A stretch of 64,000 nucleotides of DNA from an uncultured Collinsella sp. (GTDB taxonomy: Bacteria; Actinomycetota; Coriobacteriia; Coriobacteriales; Coriobacteriaceae): assembly GCA_900552385.1 (NCBI GenBank), contig URZI01000004.1, forward strand, positions 1-64,000. The letters run 5' to 3'. The notes under the pieces are model-generated. The model saw only the letters and a program-made list of their open reading frames with translations, did not search any database and was not told the origin of the DNA. This document shows, in pieces, positions 9,498-20,191 of this stretch; within the stretch, counting starts at the first letter, position 1; every line of letters begins with the position of its first letter. The position numbers and the translations under genes were made by a program.

Positions 9498-10602
9498 AAT
9501 GACCGTTGCTATTGCAGCCGGCGGCACGGCAGGACACATCAACCCCGCGCTCGCCTTGGCCGAAGAGCTGCGTGACCGTGGCCACCACGTTGTGTTCGTG
9601 GGCCAGTCGCGCAAGCTCGAGGGTCGTCTGGTCCCCGACGCTGGGTTTGATTTTGTGCCCATTACGGTCACGGGCTTCGATCGCTCCCGCCCTTGGACGG
9701 CGCTCACCTCGCTGTGGCGTGTCAACAAGGCCAAGCGTGCGCTCGCCAGTCATTTCTCAAAGGTCGGCAAGCCCGATGCCGCCATTGGTTTTGGTGCCTA
9801 TGTCGAGGTTCCGCTGCTGGGGTGGTGCAAGGGCGCGGGTGTTCCGTATCTGCTGCATGAGCAGAACTCTGTTCCGGGCCTGGCCAACAAGATGATGAAC
9901 TCCCACGCCGCCCGCGTGTGCATCTCGGTGCCGGCAGCGCGCTCGGTCTTTGAACGCGAAGGTGACCCTGACCACGTGCTCATGACCGGCAACCCCGTAC
10001 GTCGCTCGGTGATCGAGGGCGATCGCGCTCGCGGCCGCAAGGCACTTGGCGTTCCCGAGGACGCTACGCTGCTGCTCGTCTTTGGCGGTTCACTTGGCGC
10101 CCAGCACCTCAACGAGCGCGTGGTCTCGCTCAAAAACGAGCTGCTTTCGCGCAAGAACCTCTATGTGTTGCATTCGACGGGTGCCGACGGCTTTGAGGAG
10201 ACCGAGAGCGCTTTGGCGCTGACGCCCGAGGAGGCGAAGCGTTACCGCGTCCAGCCTTACATCGACAACATGGGCGATATGCTGGCTGCTGCCGATTTGG
10301 TGCTCTCGCGTTCGGGCGCATCGAGCGTGGCCGAGATCGCTGCACTCGCCGTGCCTTCGGTGCTCGTGCCGTACCCGCATGCGACGGCCGACCACCAAAC
10401 CACCAATGCCCGGTATCTGGTCGACGCTGGGGCCGGTGTGCTCTGCGCCGATGCCGATATCGACGGTTCTGCCTTTGCCGATGAACTGCTGCACCTGGTC
10501 GATGACGCGGCGGCGCGCGACGCCATGCGTCAGGCGGCGCGTGGTCTGGCCCAGGATAGGGCCGCCGCTCTTCTGGCGGATGCGGTAGAGGGTTTGCGTT
10601 AG
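9487..10602 (+). CDS. murG: UDP-GlcNAc--lipid I N-acetylglucosaminyltransferase
   Basis: MurG converts lipid I to lipid II on the cytoplasmic side of the membrane. The 371-residue GT-B protein has the N-terminal glycine-rich loop AAGGTAGHINPALA, the HEQNSVPGLANK segment and the C-terminal donor-site motif SRSGASSVAEI. The ATG at 9487 is preferred over an in-frame GTG at 9469 because GAAGGG lies 6 bases before it. It overlaps the ftsW 3' end by 11 bases. Confidence 0.96.
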   Translation: MTDKMTVAIAAGGTAGHINPALALAEELRDRGHHVVFVGQSRKLEGRLVPDAGFDFVPITVTGFDRSRPWTALTSLWRVNKAKRALASHFSKVGKPDAAIGFGAYVEVPLLGWCKGAGVPYLLHEQNSVPGLANKMMNSHAARVCISVPAARSVFEREGDPDHVLMTGNPVRRSVIEGDRARGRKALGVPEDATLLLVFGGSLGAQHLNERVVSLKNELLSRKNLYVLHSTGADGFEETESALALTPEEAKRYRVQPYIDNMGDMLAAADLVLSRSGASSVAEIAALAVPSVLVPYPHATADHQTTNARYLVDAGAGVLCADADIDGSAFADELLHLVDDAAARDAMRQAARGLAQDRAAALLADAVEGLR

Positions 10603-10699
10603 TTAGACGGGATATCGTCGGTCGCCCTCGCGCTGATGCGGTAGGTGCGGTACAGTTAACGGGTTACAGGCAGTGTTTACGCAAGGAGTACACGAGCAC

Positions 10700-12118
10700 A
10701 TGGCTGATTCCCAGACTGCAACCTCCGCGCCCGAGTTTAAGAGCGCCCACTTTATCGGTATCGGCGGCGCCGGCATGAGCGGCATCGCCCTCGTTCTGCA
10801 CGAGCGCGGTTATGCCGTTACCGGCTCCGACCTTAAGACGTCACGTTATATCCGCCAGCTTACCCGCGCTGGTGTGAAGGTGCATGTGGGCCATGAGGCC
10901 GCCACGATCGACGAGGTCAAGCCCGACGTGGTTGTTGTCTCCACCGCTATTCCGGAGTCCAACCCCGAGCTCGTGCGCGCTCGCGAGCTTGGTATTCCCG
11001 TGTGGCCCCGTGCCAAGATGCTCTCTGCTTTGGGCCACGGCTACACCACCGTCGCTGTTGCCGGCACGCATGGCAAGACCACCACGTCTTCGATGTGCGC
11101 CACCATGCTCGACCGCATGGGTCTGGATCCGAGCTTCCTGATCGGCGGCATCGTCGAGGGCTATGACACGAACGGCAAGAACGGCTCGGGCGACTACTTT
11201 GTCGCCGAAGCCGACGAGTCCGACAGCTCCTTCCTGTTCCTGAACCCCAACGTGGTCATTGTGACCAACGTCGAGGCCGACCACCTCGATCACTACTCGG
11301 GTATCGAGGAGATCGAGGCAACTTTCGCCAAATTCATGAGCCTGGTGGGCGAGGACGGCACCGTCATCGTCTGCGGTGAGGACCCGCATCTGGTCGAGCT
11401 CGCCAAGTCGACCGGTCGACGCGTGCTTTCCTACGGCTTTGCCGAGAGCAACGACATCGTCTGCATGCACCCGGATGTCAAGGGCATCCAGAGTGACTTT
11501 ATCGTTCGCTTTGAGGACGGCACTGAGCATGCCGTGGAGATCAAGAGCAATCCCGGTCGCCACAACATGCTCAACGCCACGGCGGTGCTCACCGTCGCCC
11601 ATGTCCTGGGCCTTGACATCGACGCCGCCGCCAAGGCGCTCTCGAGCTTTGAGGGCGTCCGCCGTCGCTTTACCCACGTGGGCGATATCGATGGCATTAC
11701 CGTGGTCGATGATTACGGCCATCACCCCACCGAGATCAAGGCGACGCTTGCTGCCGCTTCGTCGCTGGGCTACAAGCATGTCGACGTCGTGTTCCAGCCG
11801 CACCGTTATTCGCGTCTGCAGGCCCTGTGCGACGACTTTGCCGATGCATTTGCCAATGCCGATAAACTGCTGCTGATTGATGTGTTCTCGGCTGGCGAGA
11901 TGCCCATTCCGGGTGTTACCTCTAAGATGCTCGCCGATACCGTGCGCGCCAAGCATCCTGGCAAGGAGGTCGTGTACTGCTCCAGTCGTCTTGAGCTCAA
12001 TCAGGAGCTCGAGCGGATGGTGGGCGAGGGCGACCTGCTGCTCACCATGGGTGCCGGTGACGTTACGACCGTCGGTCCCGAGTTCATTGAGTATCTGACT
12101 GCCAAGAAAGACGCTTAA
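10700..12118 (+). CDS. murC: UDP-MurNAc--L-alanine ligase
   Basis: MurC adds L-alanine to UDP-MurNAc, the first peptide step. The 472-residue protein has HFIGIGGAGMSGIA at its N-terminus, the ATP loop VAGTHGKTTTSSM, the EADESDSSF central motif, and DDYGHHPTEI with FQPHRYSR in the C-terminal domain. AAGGAG at 10683-10688 supports the ATG at 10700 rather than the GTG at 10673. A 97-base gap after murG contains no obvious terminator. Confidence 0.96.
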   Translation: MADSQTATSAPEFKSAHFIGIGGAGMSGIALVLHERGYAVTGSDLKTSRYIRQLTRAGVKVHVGHEAATIDEVKPDVVVVSTAIPESNPELVRARELGIPVWPRAKMLSALGHGYTTVAVAGTHGKTTTSSMCATMLDRMGLDPSFLIGGIVEGYDTNGKNGSGDYFVAEADESDSSFLFLNPNVVIVTNVEADHLDHYSGIEEIEATFAKFMSLVGEDGTVIVCGEDPHLVELAKSTGRRVLSYGFAESNDIVCMHPDVKGIQSDFIVRFEDGTEHAVEIKSNPGRHNMLNATAVLTVAHVLGLDIDAAAKALSSFEGVRRRFTHVGDIDGITVVDDYGHHPTEIKATLAAASSLGYKHVDVVFQPHRYSRLQALCDDFADAFANADKLLLIDVFSAGEMPIPGVTSKMLADTVRAKHPGKEVVYCSSRLELNQELERMVGEGDLLLTMGAGDVTTVGPEFIEYLTAKKDA

Positions 12119-12123
12119 GTCTA

Positions 12124-13035
12124 ATGGGTCTGTTTAACGCCGTCATGGCGCTCTCGGGCATGATCGACACGGATGTGATCGAGGACGAGCGCCTTGCGCG
12201 TCATACGAGCTATCGTATCGGCGGCAAGGCCGACCTCTTTGTGACGTGCCATAGCTATCATGCCCTCCGCCGCGCCGTGGCGGTGCTCGATCGTGAGCAG
12301 GTGCCGTGGGTCATCATAGGCAAGGGCTCCAATCTGCTGGTTGCCGATGGCGGTTATCGCGGCGCCGTCATTTCGCTCGGACGTGAGTTTCAGCGCACGG
12401 TTGTTGCCGATGACGGTTGTACGCTGACGGTCGGTGCGGGCGTGATGTTTGCGCGCCTGGTCAACGATGCCCTGTCGCGTAGCCTCTCGGGCCTTGAGTT
12501 TGCCGTTGGCATCCCTGGTTCGGTTGGCGGTGCGATATCTATGAATGCCGGCACACGGACCGAGTGGATTGGCTCGCTGGTTGAGGATGTCGTAACGTTT
12601 GACCCGGCATCCGGTATCAAGCATTATGCGGGGTCCGAGATCACTTGGGGCTACCGAGAATGTAGCCTTCCCCGCAATGAGATCATCCTCGAGTGCGTGC
12701 TTAAGCTTAAACCGGCGCCCAAGGCCGACATTCGCGAGCGCATGGAACGGTACCTGACGAGGCGCAAGCGTACGCAGCCCATGGGTCGCGCATCCTGCGG
12801 GTCGGTCTTTCGTAACCCGCCCGATGCGAGTGTGGGCAAGCTTATCGAGGATTGTGGATTAAAGGGTTTTTCGATTGGCGGCGCAGAAGTTTCGCCCGTT
12901 CACGCTAATTTTATCGTTAATAACGGAACCGCCTCGGCCGATGACGTTGCCGCGGTTATCAGACATGTGCACGGAAAGGTGAGGGAGGCGTATGGCATCG
13001 AGCTCAGACCGGAAGTTAAATTCCTCGGCTTCTAG
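12124..13035 (+). CDS. murB: UDP-N-acetylenolpyruvoylglucosamine reductase
   Basis: MurB is the FAD- and NADPH-dependent reductase that makes UDP-MurNAc. The 303-residue protein has the FAD-binding segments IGKGSNLLVADGGYRG and GIPGSVGGAISMNAGT, and the catalytic serine region ASCGSVFRNP. The length fits the shorter MurB type common in Gram-positives. It begins five bases after murC, and its 3' end overlaps ftsQ by 44 bases. Confidence 0.95.
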   Translation: MGLFNAVMALSGMIDTDVIEDERLARHTSYRIGGKADLFVTCHSYHALRRAVAVLDREQVPWVIIGKGSNLLVADGGYRGAVISLGREFQRTVVADDGCTLTVGAGVMFARLVNDALSRSLSGLEFAVGIPGSVGGAISMNAGTRTEWIGSLVEDVVTFDPASGIKHYAGSEITWGYRECSLPRNEIILECVLKLKPAPKADIRERMERYLTRRKRTQPMGRASCGSVFRNPPDASVGKLIEDCGLKGFSIGGAEVSPVHANFIVNNGTASADDVAAVIRHVHGKVREAYGIELRPEVKFLGF

Positions 13036-14248
13036 AGCATCGAAACCCACCTTCCGCCGCGCCGGAGGGCGTTCCGGCGCGCCTGCCAAACCTCAACGCA
13101 ATACCGTCGCGCGCTCTAAGTCTGTCGGGCATGCTCGACAGACCAGTCGTCCGGTCGTCGGCTCGCAGCTCGGTAATCGTCCGGCCGCAAAAAAGTCCTT
13201 GCGTCCCTCGGTGACGTCAAAGCCTGTTATGGGCGCCAAGCCTGCCCGTCCCATGGCAACTCCTAAGCCCTTGACGGGAACTAATGCGGCTCGTCCGGGT
13301 CGCACGCTGGGCGCATCGAAACCGCGCTCGCTGACATCGGTGCCGGCTACTGCCAAGAAGCCTTCGAGTAAAAAAGGTGTCAACCCGTTGTCTTCACTTG
13401 GGGCGATGGCAAATAGAACATCAGACGCCGCTTCTGTCGTTGCAGGCAAAGGCAAAATCGTGGGCGGCGTTCTGGCCGCCTTGGCCGTGCTCGTCGTCGT
13501 TGCCATCGTGGTGATTAACTCTGGATTGTTTACCGCCACTGATATTCAGATTCAAGGCAGCGAGCATGTGACGAAGCACGATGCTATCCAGCTGATCGAT
13601 TTGCCCGAGGGAACGTCGCTTTTTAATGTCGATCCCGACCAGATTACCGAGGACCTCAAGCAGAACCCGTGGGTCTCGGGCGTGGATGTCCAGCGTCAGT
13701 TCCCACATACGCTCATCATTACGCCGATGGAGCGCAAGGTCATCGCAATTGCCTATATCAGCTCCGATGACCTTGCCTGGGCCATCGGGGATGATGACAC
13801 CTGGATCGCCCCGCTGTCGACGTCGGTCGAAGTGGACGATCAGGGCAACGTCATCACGACGGGGCAGGGCTCAAATACCCTGACCGGCATTGATGCCGCA
13901 CTGGCGCTCGCTAAGCACTATGGCGCGGTGTTGTTGACTGATGTCTCGGCGGATGTCGCTCCGGTTTCCGGCCAGGCGGTGAGCTCCAAGGCCGTTAAGG
14001 CCGGCCTAGATTATGTGCGTGGTTTTTCGAGCGAGTTCTTGGGACAAGTCAAGGATATTTCCACGCCTTCGGTCGAAGCCATCTCGGCAAACCTCAATAA
14101 CGGCATTGAGGTGTCGCTGGGCGATTCGAACGATATCGTCAAGAAGGAGCGCGTAGTCACCAAGCTGCTTTCGCAGGTAGAGGGCGTAACGTATATCAAT
14201 GTGCGCTCTCCGGGTAACTATACATTTAGGAACGCTCCGACCTCGTAG
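12992..14248 (+). CDS. ftsQ: Cell division protein FtsQ/DivIB
   Basis: FtsQ is a bitopic divisome scaffold that connects FtsL to the septal synthase. The 418-residue protein has a long basic, Pro/Ser/Lys/Arg-rich cytoplasmic region (about residues 1-150), one membrane helix (about 155-178), a POTRA domain beginning near FTATDIQIQGSEHV, and the beta domain typical of FtsQ. The cytoplasmic tail is unusually long. It overlaps murB at its start. It lies directly before ftsZ; there is no ftsA between them. Confidence 0.9.
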   Translation: MASSSDRKLNSSASRASKPTFRRAGGRSGAPAKPQRNTVARSKSVGHARQTSRPVVGSQLGNRPAAKKSLRPSVTSKPVMGAKPARPMATPKPLTGTNAARPGRTLGASKPRSLTSVPATAKKPSSKKGVNPLSSLGAMANRTSDAASVVAGKGKIVGGVLAALAVLVVVAIVVINSGLFTATDIQIQGSEHVTKHDAIQLIDLPEGTSLFNVDPDQITEDLKQNPWVSGVDVQRQFPHTLIITPMERKVIAIAYISSDDLAWAIGDDDTWIAPLSTSVEVDDQGNVITTGQGSNTLTGIDAALALAKHYGAVLLTDVSADVAPVSGQAVSSKAVKAGLDYVRGFSSEFLGQVKDISTPSVEAISANLNNGIEVSLGDSNDIVKKERVVTKLLSQVEGVTYINVRSPGNYTFRNAPTS

Positions 14249-14447
14249 CGCTGGTTGATGCTTTGTTGAGGGGCCATACCACGCCGTTTATCTGGTTTGT
14301 TTGGTTTTCACGGTCAATTATTTGACTGATACGTTCATAATGTGCAAACATAATACGGTTTACCTTTGCATTTACTTTCAACCTGAAGGTTAATGTGCGC
14401 AGGGGTCGACCCATGCTATGGCTATAACCTTTGTTCGGAGGACCGAC
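14249..14447. other. Intergenic region before ftsZ, likely with its own promoter
   Basis: The 199-base gap is AT-richer than its neighbours. It contains TTGACT at 14322-14327, TAATAC at 14351-14356, the perfect palindrome GGGTCGACCC (14403-14412) and a TATAAC (14422-14427) just before the ftsZ ribosome-binding site. No element pair has ideal spacing, so the exact promoter cannot be assigned. A dedicated ftsZ promoter is common in actinobacteria. Confidence 0.35.
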
Positions 14448-15602
14448 ATGCACGAGACAGAGATCAACAACTACCTTGCCGTCATTAAGGTGGTCGGCGT
14501 CGGCGGCGGCGGTACCAACGCGGTCAATCGAATGATCGAAGAGGGCATCCGCGGCGTCGAGTTTGTTGCCATCAACACCGATGCTCAGGCACTCGCGATC
14601 TCTGATGCCGATATCAAGGTGCACATCGGCACCGACCTTACCCGCGGCCTGGGCGCCGGCGCCAACCCCGAGGTTGGCCGCAAGGCTGCCGATGAGTCCC
14701 GCGACGACATCGCCGAGGCGCTCGCTGGCGCCGACATGGTGTTCATCACCTGCGGCGAGGGCGGTGGCACCGGTACCGGCGCTGCTCCCATCGTTGCCGA
14801 TATCGCGATGAACGAGGTCGGTGCGCTGACCGTCGCCGTCGTGACCAAGCCCTTCACCTTCGAGGGCCGCAAGCGCAAGAAGAGCGCCGAGGAGGGCATT
14901 AAGACCCTCTCCGATTGCGTCGACACCATGATCGTCATCCCTAACGATAAGCTGCTCGACATCGCCGAGAAGAAGACCACCATGCTCGAGGCCTTCGCGA
15001 TTGCCGATGGCGTCCTTTCCCAGGGCACCCAGGGCATCACCGACCTCATCACCGTCCCCGGTATCATCAACCTGGACTTCGCCGATGTTAAGACCATCAT
15101 GAAGCAGGCCGGTACCGCCATGATGGGTATCGGTACCTCTTCTGGGGACACCCGTGCCGTCGACGCTGCCCAGCAGGCCATCTCCAGCCCGCTGCTCGAG
15201 AGCTCCATCGATGGTGCCACGCGCGTGCTGCTCTCCATCGCCGGTTCCAAGGACCTGGGCATCCAGGAGATCAGCGACGCCGCCGACGTTGTCGCCAACG
15301 CCGTCGACCCCGAGGCCAACATCATCTTCGGTACCGTTGTCGACGAGTCCCTGGGCGATCAGGTGCGTATCACCGTCATCGCTACGGGCTTCTCCGACTC
15401 CAACGTCAACCGTCAGGACGAGCTCTTTGCTGCTCAGCAGTCTCAGAGCAAGGCCGCTGCCTCCGCTGAGCCGCAGCGCACCGCTCCTGCCACGAGCCCG
15501 GCTCAGGCCGCTCCGACCCGCAACGTCGGTGGCACCGAGCTTCCTAACTTCGGCAACGATCAGTTCGAGCTTCCCGACTTCCTGAAGCGCGGTAGCTTCT
15601 AA
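14448..15602 (+). CDS. ftsZ: Cell division GTPase FtsZ
   Basis: FtsZ polymerises with GTP into the cytokinetic ring. The 384-residue protein has the early GVGGGGTNAVNRM loop, the tubulin signature GGGTGTGAAP, the T7 synergy loop region NLDFADVK, a variable Ala/Gln/Pro linker, and a C-terminal peptide ELPDFLKRGSF that should bind SepF. ATG 14448 follows CGGAGG at ideal spacing; an upstream in-frame start at 14418 is rejected. A strong terminator follows, so it ends the dcw transcript. Confidence 0.97.
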   Translation: MHETEINNYLAVIKVVGVGGGGTNAVNRMIEEGIRGVEFVAINTDAQALAISDADIKVHIGTDLTRGLGAGANPEVGRKAADESRDDIAEALAGADMVFITCGEGGGTGTGAAPIVADIAMNEVGALTVAVVTKPFTFEGRKRKKSAEEGIKTLSDCVDTMIVIPNDKLLDIAEKKTTMLEAFAIADGVLSQGTQGITDLITVPGIINLDFADVKTIMKQAGTAMMGIGTSSGDTRAVDAAQQAISSPLLESSIDGATRVLLSIAGSKDLGIQEISDAADVVANAVDPEANIIFGTVVDESLGDQVRITVIATGFSDSNVNRQDELFAAQQSQSKAAASAEPQRTAPATSPAQAAPTRNVGGTELPNFGNDQFELPDFLKRGSF

Positions 15603-15628
15603 GTCGTTCTTTGCATTGTTGTGCACAG

Positions 15629-15657
15629 GGGCGTGTCCGTATGGACGCGCCCTTTTT
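15629..15657 (+). terminator. Rho-independent terminator after ftsZ
   Basis: Stem GGGCGTGTCC (15629-15638) and GGACGCGCCC (15643-15652), with loop GTAT and one G-U pair, is followed by five T. It separates the dcw cluster from the pgeF-pst operon. Confidence 0.9.
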
Positions 15658-15812
15658 ATTTCGACTTTGTAAACTAGAACCTCCAATCTCTTTACGTTCC
15701 CTTTACGATTGCCTCCAGCGCAGCAGGTATCCTTTTAGAGAAGTATGACAGCCGTATAAACGCGGGCTGTAGCGGCGATGCCGCGGTACTTGTGTTATTA
15801 GGAGGCTTTAGT

Positions 15813-16613
15813 ATGGCAGCACGTGCGGACAAAGTTTCGCGTGTCGACCATGATGGAGTTACGTTGGTAGAGGGCGCGACATCCGATGTTCGCTTTGCCT
15901 TCACCGAGCGCGCCGGTGGCGTTTCCGAAGATGCGTACTCCTCACTCAACTTGGGCTCGCATGTTGGCGATGACCCCTTTGCTGTTCAAGAAAATCGTCG
16001 TCGTGCGCTCGAGGCTATGGGTGCCGCCGAGTGCGAGCACAACCTGCTCGTTCCCAATCAGGTCCATGGTGATCATATCGTTGCGGTGACCTCGAACGGT
16101 GCCGATGACCTTGAGGACGTCCGCGAGCAGATTGCCGAGGGCTGCGATGCCATCGTCTGTACGGCGCATAACGTACCCGTGCTGCTCTGCTTTGCCGACT
16201 GCGTTCCCGTGGTGCTGGTGGCCCCTGGCGGATTTGCCGTGGTGCACTCCGGTTGGAAGGGCACGATTGCACGTATTTCTGCCAAGGCGTGCCAGGCGCT
16301 TTGCGATGCTGCCGGCTGCGATGCGAGCGACGTTTCCGCCTATATTGGCCCCCATATCTTGGGTGACGAATATGAGGTATCCCAGGAACTCATGGATCGC
16401 TTTGCCGCCGAGTTCTCGTGCATCGATGCGAGCACCTCTCGCATGCTCAATCTTTCCGCTGCCATTTGCGAGGCGCTGGTAGATGTCGGTGTCGACGCGG
16501 ATAATATCGTGGATACCCAGCTTTCGACCGTGCGTCAGAACGACCGCTTTTATTCCTACCGTAACGAGAACGGCACCTGTGGGCGCCATGCTGCGATCGG
16601 CGTGATGCTATGA
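15813..16613 (+). CDS. pgeF: Peptidoglycan editing factor PgeF (YfiH/YlmD, laccase-domain)
   Basis: This belongs to the multicopper-polyphenol-oxidase-like (DUF152) family. Members have been described as purine nucleoside-processing enzymes and as editors of peptidoglycan composition. The 266-residue protein has the family metal-site motifs: the NQVHGD histidine, CADCVPV and HSGWKGT. The start at 15813 follows GGAGG at 15801. It overlaps pstS by four bases (ATGA), so the two genes are coupled. In Firmicutes and actinobacteria this gene (ylmD) normally follows ftsZ and precedes ylmE. Confidence 0.9.
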   Translation: MAARADKVSRVDHDGVTLVEGATSDVRFAFTERAGGVSEDAYSSLNLGSHVGDDPFAVQENRRRALEAMGAAECEHNLLVPNQVHGDHIVAVTSNGADDLEDVREQIAEGCDAIVCTAHNVPVLLCFADCVPVVLVAPGGFAVVHSGWKGTIARISAKACQALCDAAGCDASDVSAYIGPHILGDEYEVSQELMDRFAAEFSCIDASTSRMLNLSAAICEALVDVGVDADNIVDTQLSTVRQNDRFYSYRNENGTCGRHAAIGVML

Positions 16614-17446
16614 GAAAGATCGTATCGATCCTGAGCGCCGCTGTGCTTACGCTTACGCTGTGCGCCTGTTCTTCGGGATCTTCTACCTCTTCCATTACCG
16701 TCGCCGGCTCCACGACCTGCCTTCCTATCGCCGAGATTGCGGCCGAGGGTTTTAAGGAGGAGACCGGCATCGACGTGCTCGTTTCCGGTTTGGGTTCTTC
16801 CGCTGGCATCGAGGCCGTCAGCGCCGGCACGGCCGATATCGCCAGCTCCTCCCGTGGACTCAATGCCGACGAACAGGATCTGGGCCTGACTCCCATCGTC
16901 ATTGCCCACGACGGTATCGCGGTCATCGTGAACGACGATAACCCGGTCGATAACCTCTCGACCGAGCAGCTCCGCGATATTTACGCCGGCAAGATCACCA
17001 ACTGGAAAGAAGTCGGTGGCGAGGACCTGAGGATTCAGGTCATCAACCGAGATGAGGCGTCCGGCACGCGTGAGGCCTTTCGCACCATCGTGATGGACGG
17101 CACCCCGTTCGATCGCCGCTCGGCCGTTCTTTCGGGCACGGGCCAGGTGCGCGACGTGGTATCTCGTTCGCGCGGTGCCATTGGCTACATTTCGCTGGGC
17201 TTCGTCGATAGCCTCAACGCCAAGACCTCGGTCAAGGCCGTCTCGGTCAATCATGTTGAGGCGTCCGAGAAGACGGTCGCGAGCGGCGGCTATCCCATCT
17301 CACGCGACCTTTACTTCTTTGTGAAGGGTGCGCCTTCGCAGCAGGCGCAGGATTACATCGACTACGTGACGTCCGAAAAGATGGACAAGCAGATTCGTGA
17401 GGCGGGCTTTATCCCCGTCACCAACGACGAGAAGGGGAGTGAGTAG
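16610..17446 (+). CDS. pstS: Phosphate ABC transporter substrate-binding lipoprotein
   Basis: PstS captures phosphate outside the membrane and delivers it to PstCA. The 278-residue protein has a short signal peptide ending in the lipobox LCAC, then AGSTTCLPI and RDEASGTREAF segments, which line the phosphate site in this family. It is shorter than the E. coli protein but of the size common in Gram-positives. It is coupled to pgeF by a four-base overlap, so the Pst operon has no independent gap for a promoter directly before it. Confidence 0.93.
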   Translation: MRKIVSILSAAVLTLTLCACSSGSSTSSITVAGSTTCLPIAEIAAEGFKEETGIDVLVSGLGSSAGIEAVSAGTADIASSSRGLNADEQDLGLTPIVIAHDGIAVIVNDDNPVDNLSTEQLRDIYAGKITNWKEVGGEDLRIQVINRDEASGTREAFRTIVMDGTPFDRRSAVLSGTGQVRDVVSRSRGAIGYISLGFVDSLNAKTSVKAVSVNHVEASEKTVASGGYPISRDLYFFVKGAPSQQAQDYIDYVTSEKMDKQIREAGFIPVTNDEKGSE

Positions 17447-17447
17447 C

Positions 17448-18374
17448 ATGGAAGCACAGGAAAACTCCCAGACTGAGCAGAATGTTCAGACGCCCAAGAA
17501 GCGCGAGCTGGCGCTCGTATCGCGCAGTACCTATATCAAGGAGAAGGCGCTGCAGTGGATCTTCTTTGCCTGCGCGTTCTTGGCGGTCGTTACCGTCATC
17601 CTGATTTTTGTCTTTACCACGTACTCGGCGCTGCCCGTCTTTACCGACATCGGTCTGGCGGACTTCTTTAGCTTTACGTGGGCGCCCTCTGAGGGCCACT
17701 ACGGCATCATGTCGCTGCTTGCCGGCTCAGGTCTGGTGACCGTCGGTGCGCTCGCCATGGGCGTGCCGCTAGGTGTGGGTACGGCCGTATACCTGGTCGA
17801 GATCGCCGGCAAGCGCGTGCGCAAGCTCATCAGCCCTGCCGTCGACCTGCTGGCCGGCATCCCTTCTATCATCTACGGCTTTTTCGGCATGATCATCATC
17901 CGCCCGTTTATCGCACAACTGACCGGTGGTCTTGGTTTTGGTGCGCTGACAGCGTGGTTCGTGCTCGCCATCATGATCGTCCCTACCATCACGACGCTTA
18001 CCATCGATGCCCTCAATTCCATTCCCATGGGTATTCGCGAGGCATCGTATGCCATGGGTGCTACTAAGTGGCAGACCATCTATAAGGTCGTGCTACCTGC
18101 CGCCAAACTGGGTATCGTTGATGCCATCGTGCTGGGTATGGGCCGTGCCATCGGTGAGACCATGGCCGTGCTCATGGTCGTGGGTAACGCTCCGGTTATT
18201 CCCGACAGCATTGCGAGCCCCATCTCGACGCTCACGAGCCAGATCGCGCTCGACATGAGCTATTCCTCGGGCCTGCACCGCTCGGCTCTGTTCGGCATGG
18301 GCGTGGTCCTGTTTATCATCTCCGCCATGCTGGTGGGCATCGTCCGTCTGATTTCCAAGAAGAAGAGGGGGTAG
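17448..18374 (+). CDS. pstC: Phosphate ABC transporter permease PstC
   Basis: PstC is one of the two membrane subunits of the high-affinity phosphate importer. The 308-residue protein has a polar N-terminus and about six membrane helices. It also has the EAA-type cytoplasmic loop (REASYAMGATKWQTI and the following PAAKLGI segment) that contacts PstB. ATG 17448 lies one base after the pstS stop, behind GGGAGT; an upstream in-frame start inside pstS is rejected. Confidence 0.93.
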   Translation: MEAQENSQTEQNVQTPKKRELALVSRSTYIKEKALQWIFFACAFLAVVTVILIFVFTTYSALPVFTDIGLADFFSFTWAPSEGHYGIMSLLAGSGLVTVGALAMGVPLGVGTAVYLVEIAGKRVRKLISPAVDLLAGIPSIIYGFFGMIIIRPFIAQLTGGLGFGALTAWFVLAIMIVPTITTLTIDALNSIPMGIREASYAMGATKWQTIYKVVLPAAKLGIVDAIVLGMGRAIGETMAVLMVVGNAPVIPDSIASPISTLTSQIALDMSYSSGLHRSALFGMGVVLFIISAMLVGIVRLISKKKRG

Positions 18375-18377
18375 GCT

Positions 18378-19283
18378 ATGTCCGATTCCGTTGACACGAC
18401 GGTCGATACGACCTCGTCGCGCGAGCGCATCAAGCGTGCCCTTTCCCACGGTAAGAAGGGCCGTATCAACAAGGACCTGTCAAACAAGATCATGCTCGGC
18501 GTGTTCCGCGCCGCGGCCTGCATCACCACGCTTGTGCTGGTCGCTATCATCGCCTACGTGGTTGTTAATGGCTTACCGCATATTTCGCTCGACTTTATCT
18601 TCGGTTGGCCCCAGGGTGTCAACGCCGAGGGCGGCATTTGGCCTACGATTGTCTCGACCATCTACGTGACGGCGCTCGCCATGCTCATCTGTACGCCGGT
18701 CGCCGTGCTAGCGGCCGTCTATCTGGCCGAGTACGCCAAACAGGGCAAGGTCGTCGAGCTCATCCGTTATGCTGCCGATGCTTTGGCCTCGGTGCCCTCC
18801 ATCGTTATGGGTCTCTTTGGCTACGCCTTGTTTGTCGAGGCCATGGGCCTGGGCCTTTCGATGGTCTCGGCTGCCCTGGCGCTGGCGCTTCTGATGCTGC
18901 CTATCGTCATGCGCACCACCGAGGAGGCTATTCGCGCCGTGCCGCGCTATATCCGTTGGGGCGCATATGGCTTGGGCGCCACTAAGTGGCAGGTCGTTTC
19001 CAAGATCGTGCTTCCTTCCGCCTTTGGCCGCATCGCCACCGGCATCGTCCTTGCCATCGGCCGTGCCATCGGCGAGACCGCGGTTGTACTTTACACCATG
19101 GGCCAGGCCATCAATCTACCTATTTCGCCGCTCGATTCCGGCCGCCCCATGACGGTCCATCTGTACCTGCTTGCCAACGACGGCATCAACATGAACGCAG
19201 CCTACGGCACCGCGCTCTTGCTGATGGTGATCATTTTGGCCTTCAACCTGTTTGCGCGCTTCCTGTCGCGCAAGCGTCGCTAG
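18378..19283 (+). CDS. pstA: Phosphate ABC transporter permease PstA
   Basis: PstA pairs with PstC to form the transmembrane channel. The 301-residue protein has a basic cytoplasmic N-terminus of about 45 residues, six predicted membrane helices, and the coupling loop YGLGATKWQVVSKIVLPSA. The start follows pstC by three bases with GGGGG upstream. It belongs to the pgeF-pstSCAB-phoU transcript. Confidence 0.93.
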   Translation: MSDSVDTTVDTTSSRERIKRALSHGKKGRINKDLSNKIMLGVFRAAACITTLVLVAIIAYVVVNGLPHISLDFIFGWPQGVNAEGGIWPTIVSTIYVTALAMLICTPVAVLAAVYLAEYAKQGKVVELIRYAADALASVPSIVMGLFGYALFVEAMGLGLSMVSAALALALLMLPIVMRTTEEAIRAVPRYIRWGAYGLGATKWQVVSKIVLPSAFGRIATGIVLAIGRAIGETAVVLYTMGQAINLPISPLDSGRPMTVHLYLLANDGINMNAAYGTALLLMVIILAFNLFARFLSRKRR

Positions 19284-19295
19284 TTAAGGAGTCCC

Positions 19296-20099
<804 letters not shown>

Positions 20100-20191
20100 T
20101 CGGTGCGACTAGTCCCAAGCCGATCGGATCTGGTCCGGTGCGTATTCACTGTGCGGGCGGCATGACCGCACCCAACTGATTGGAGTGAACC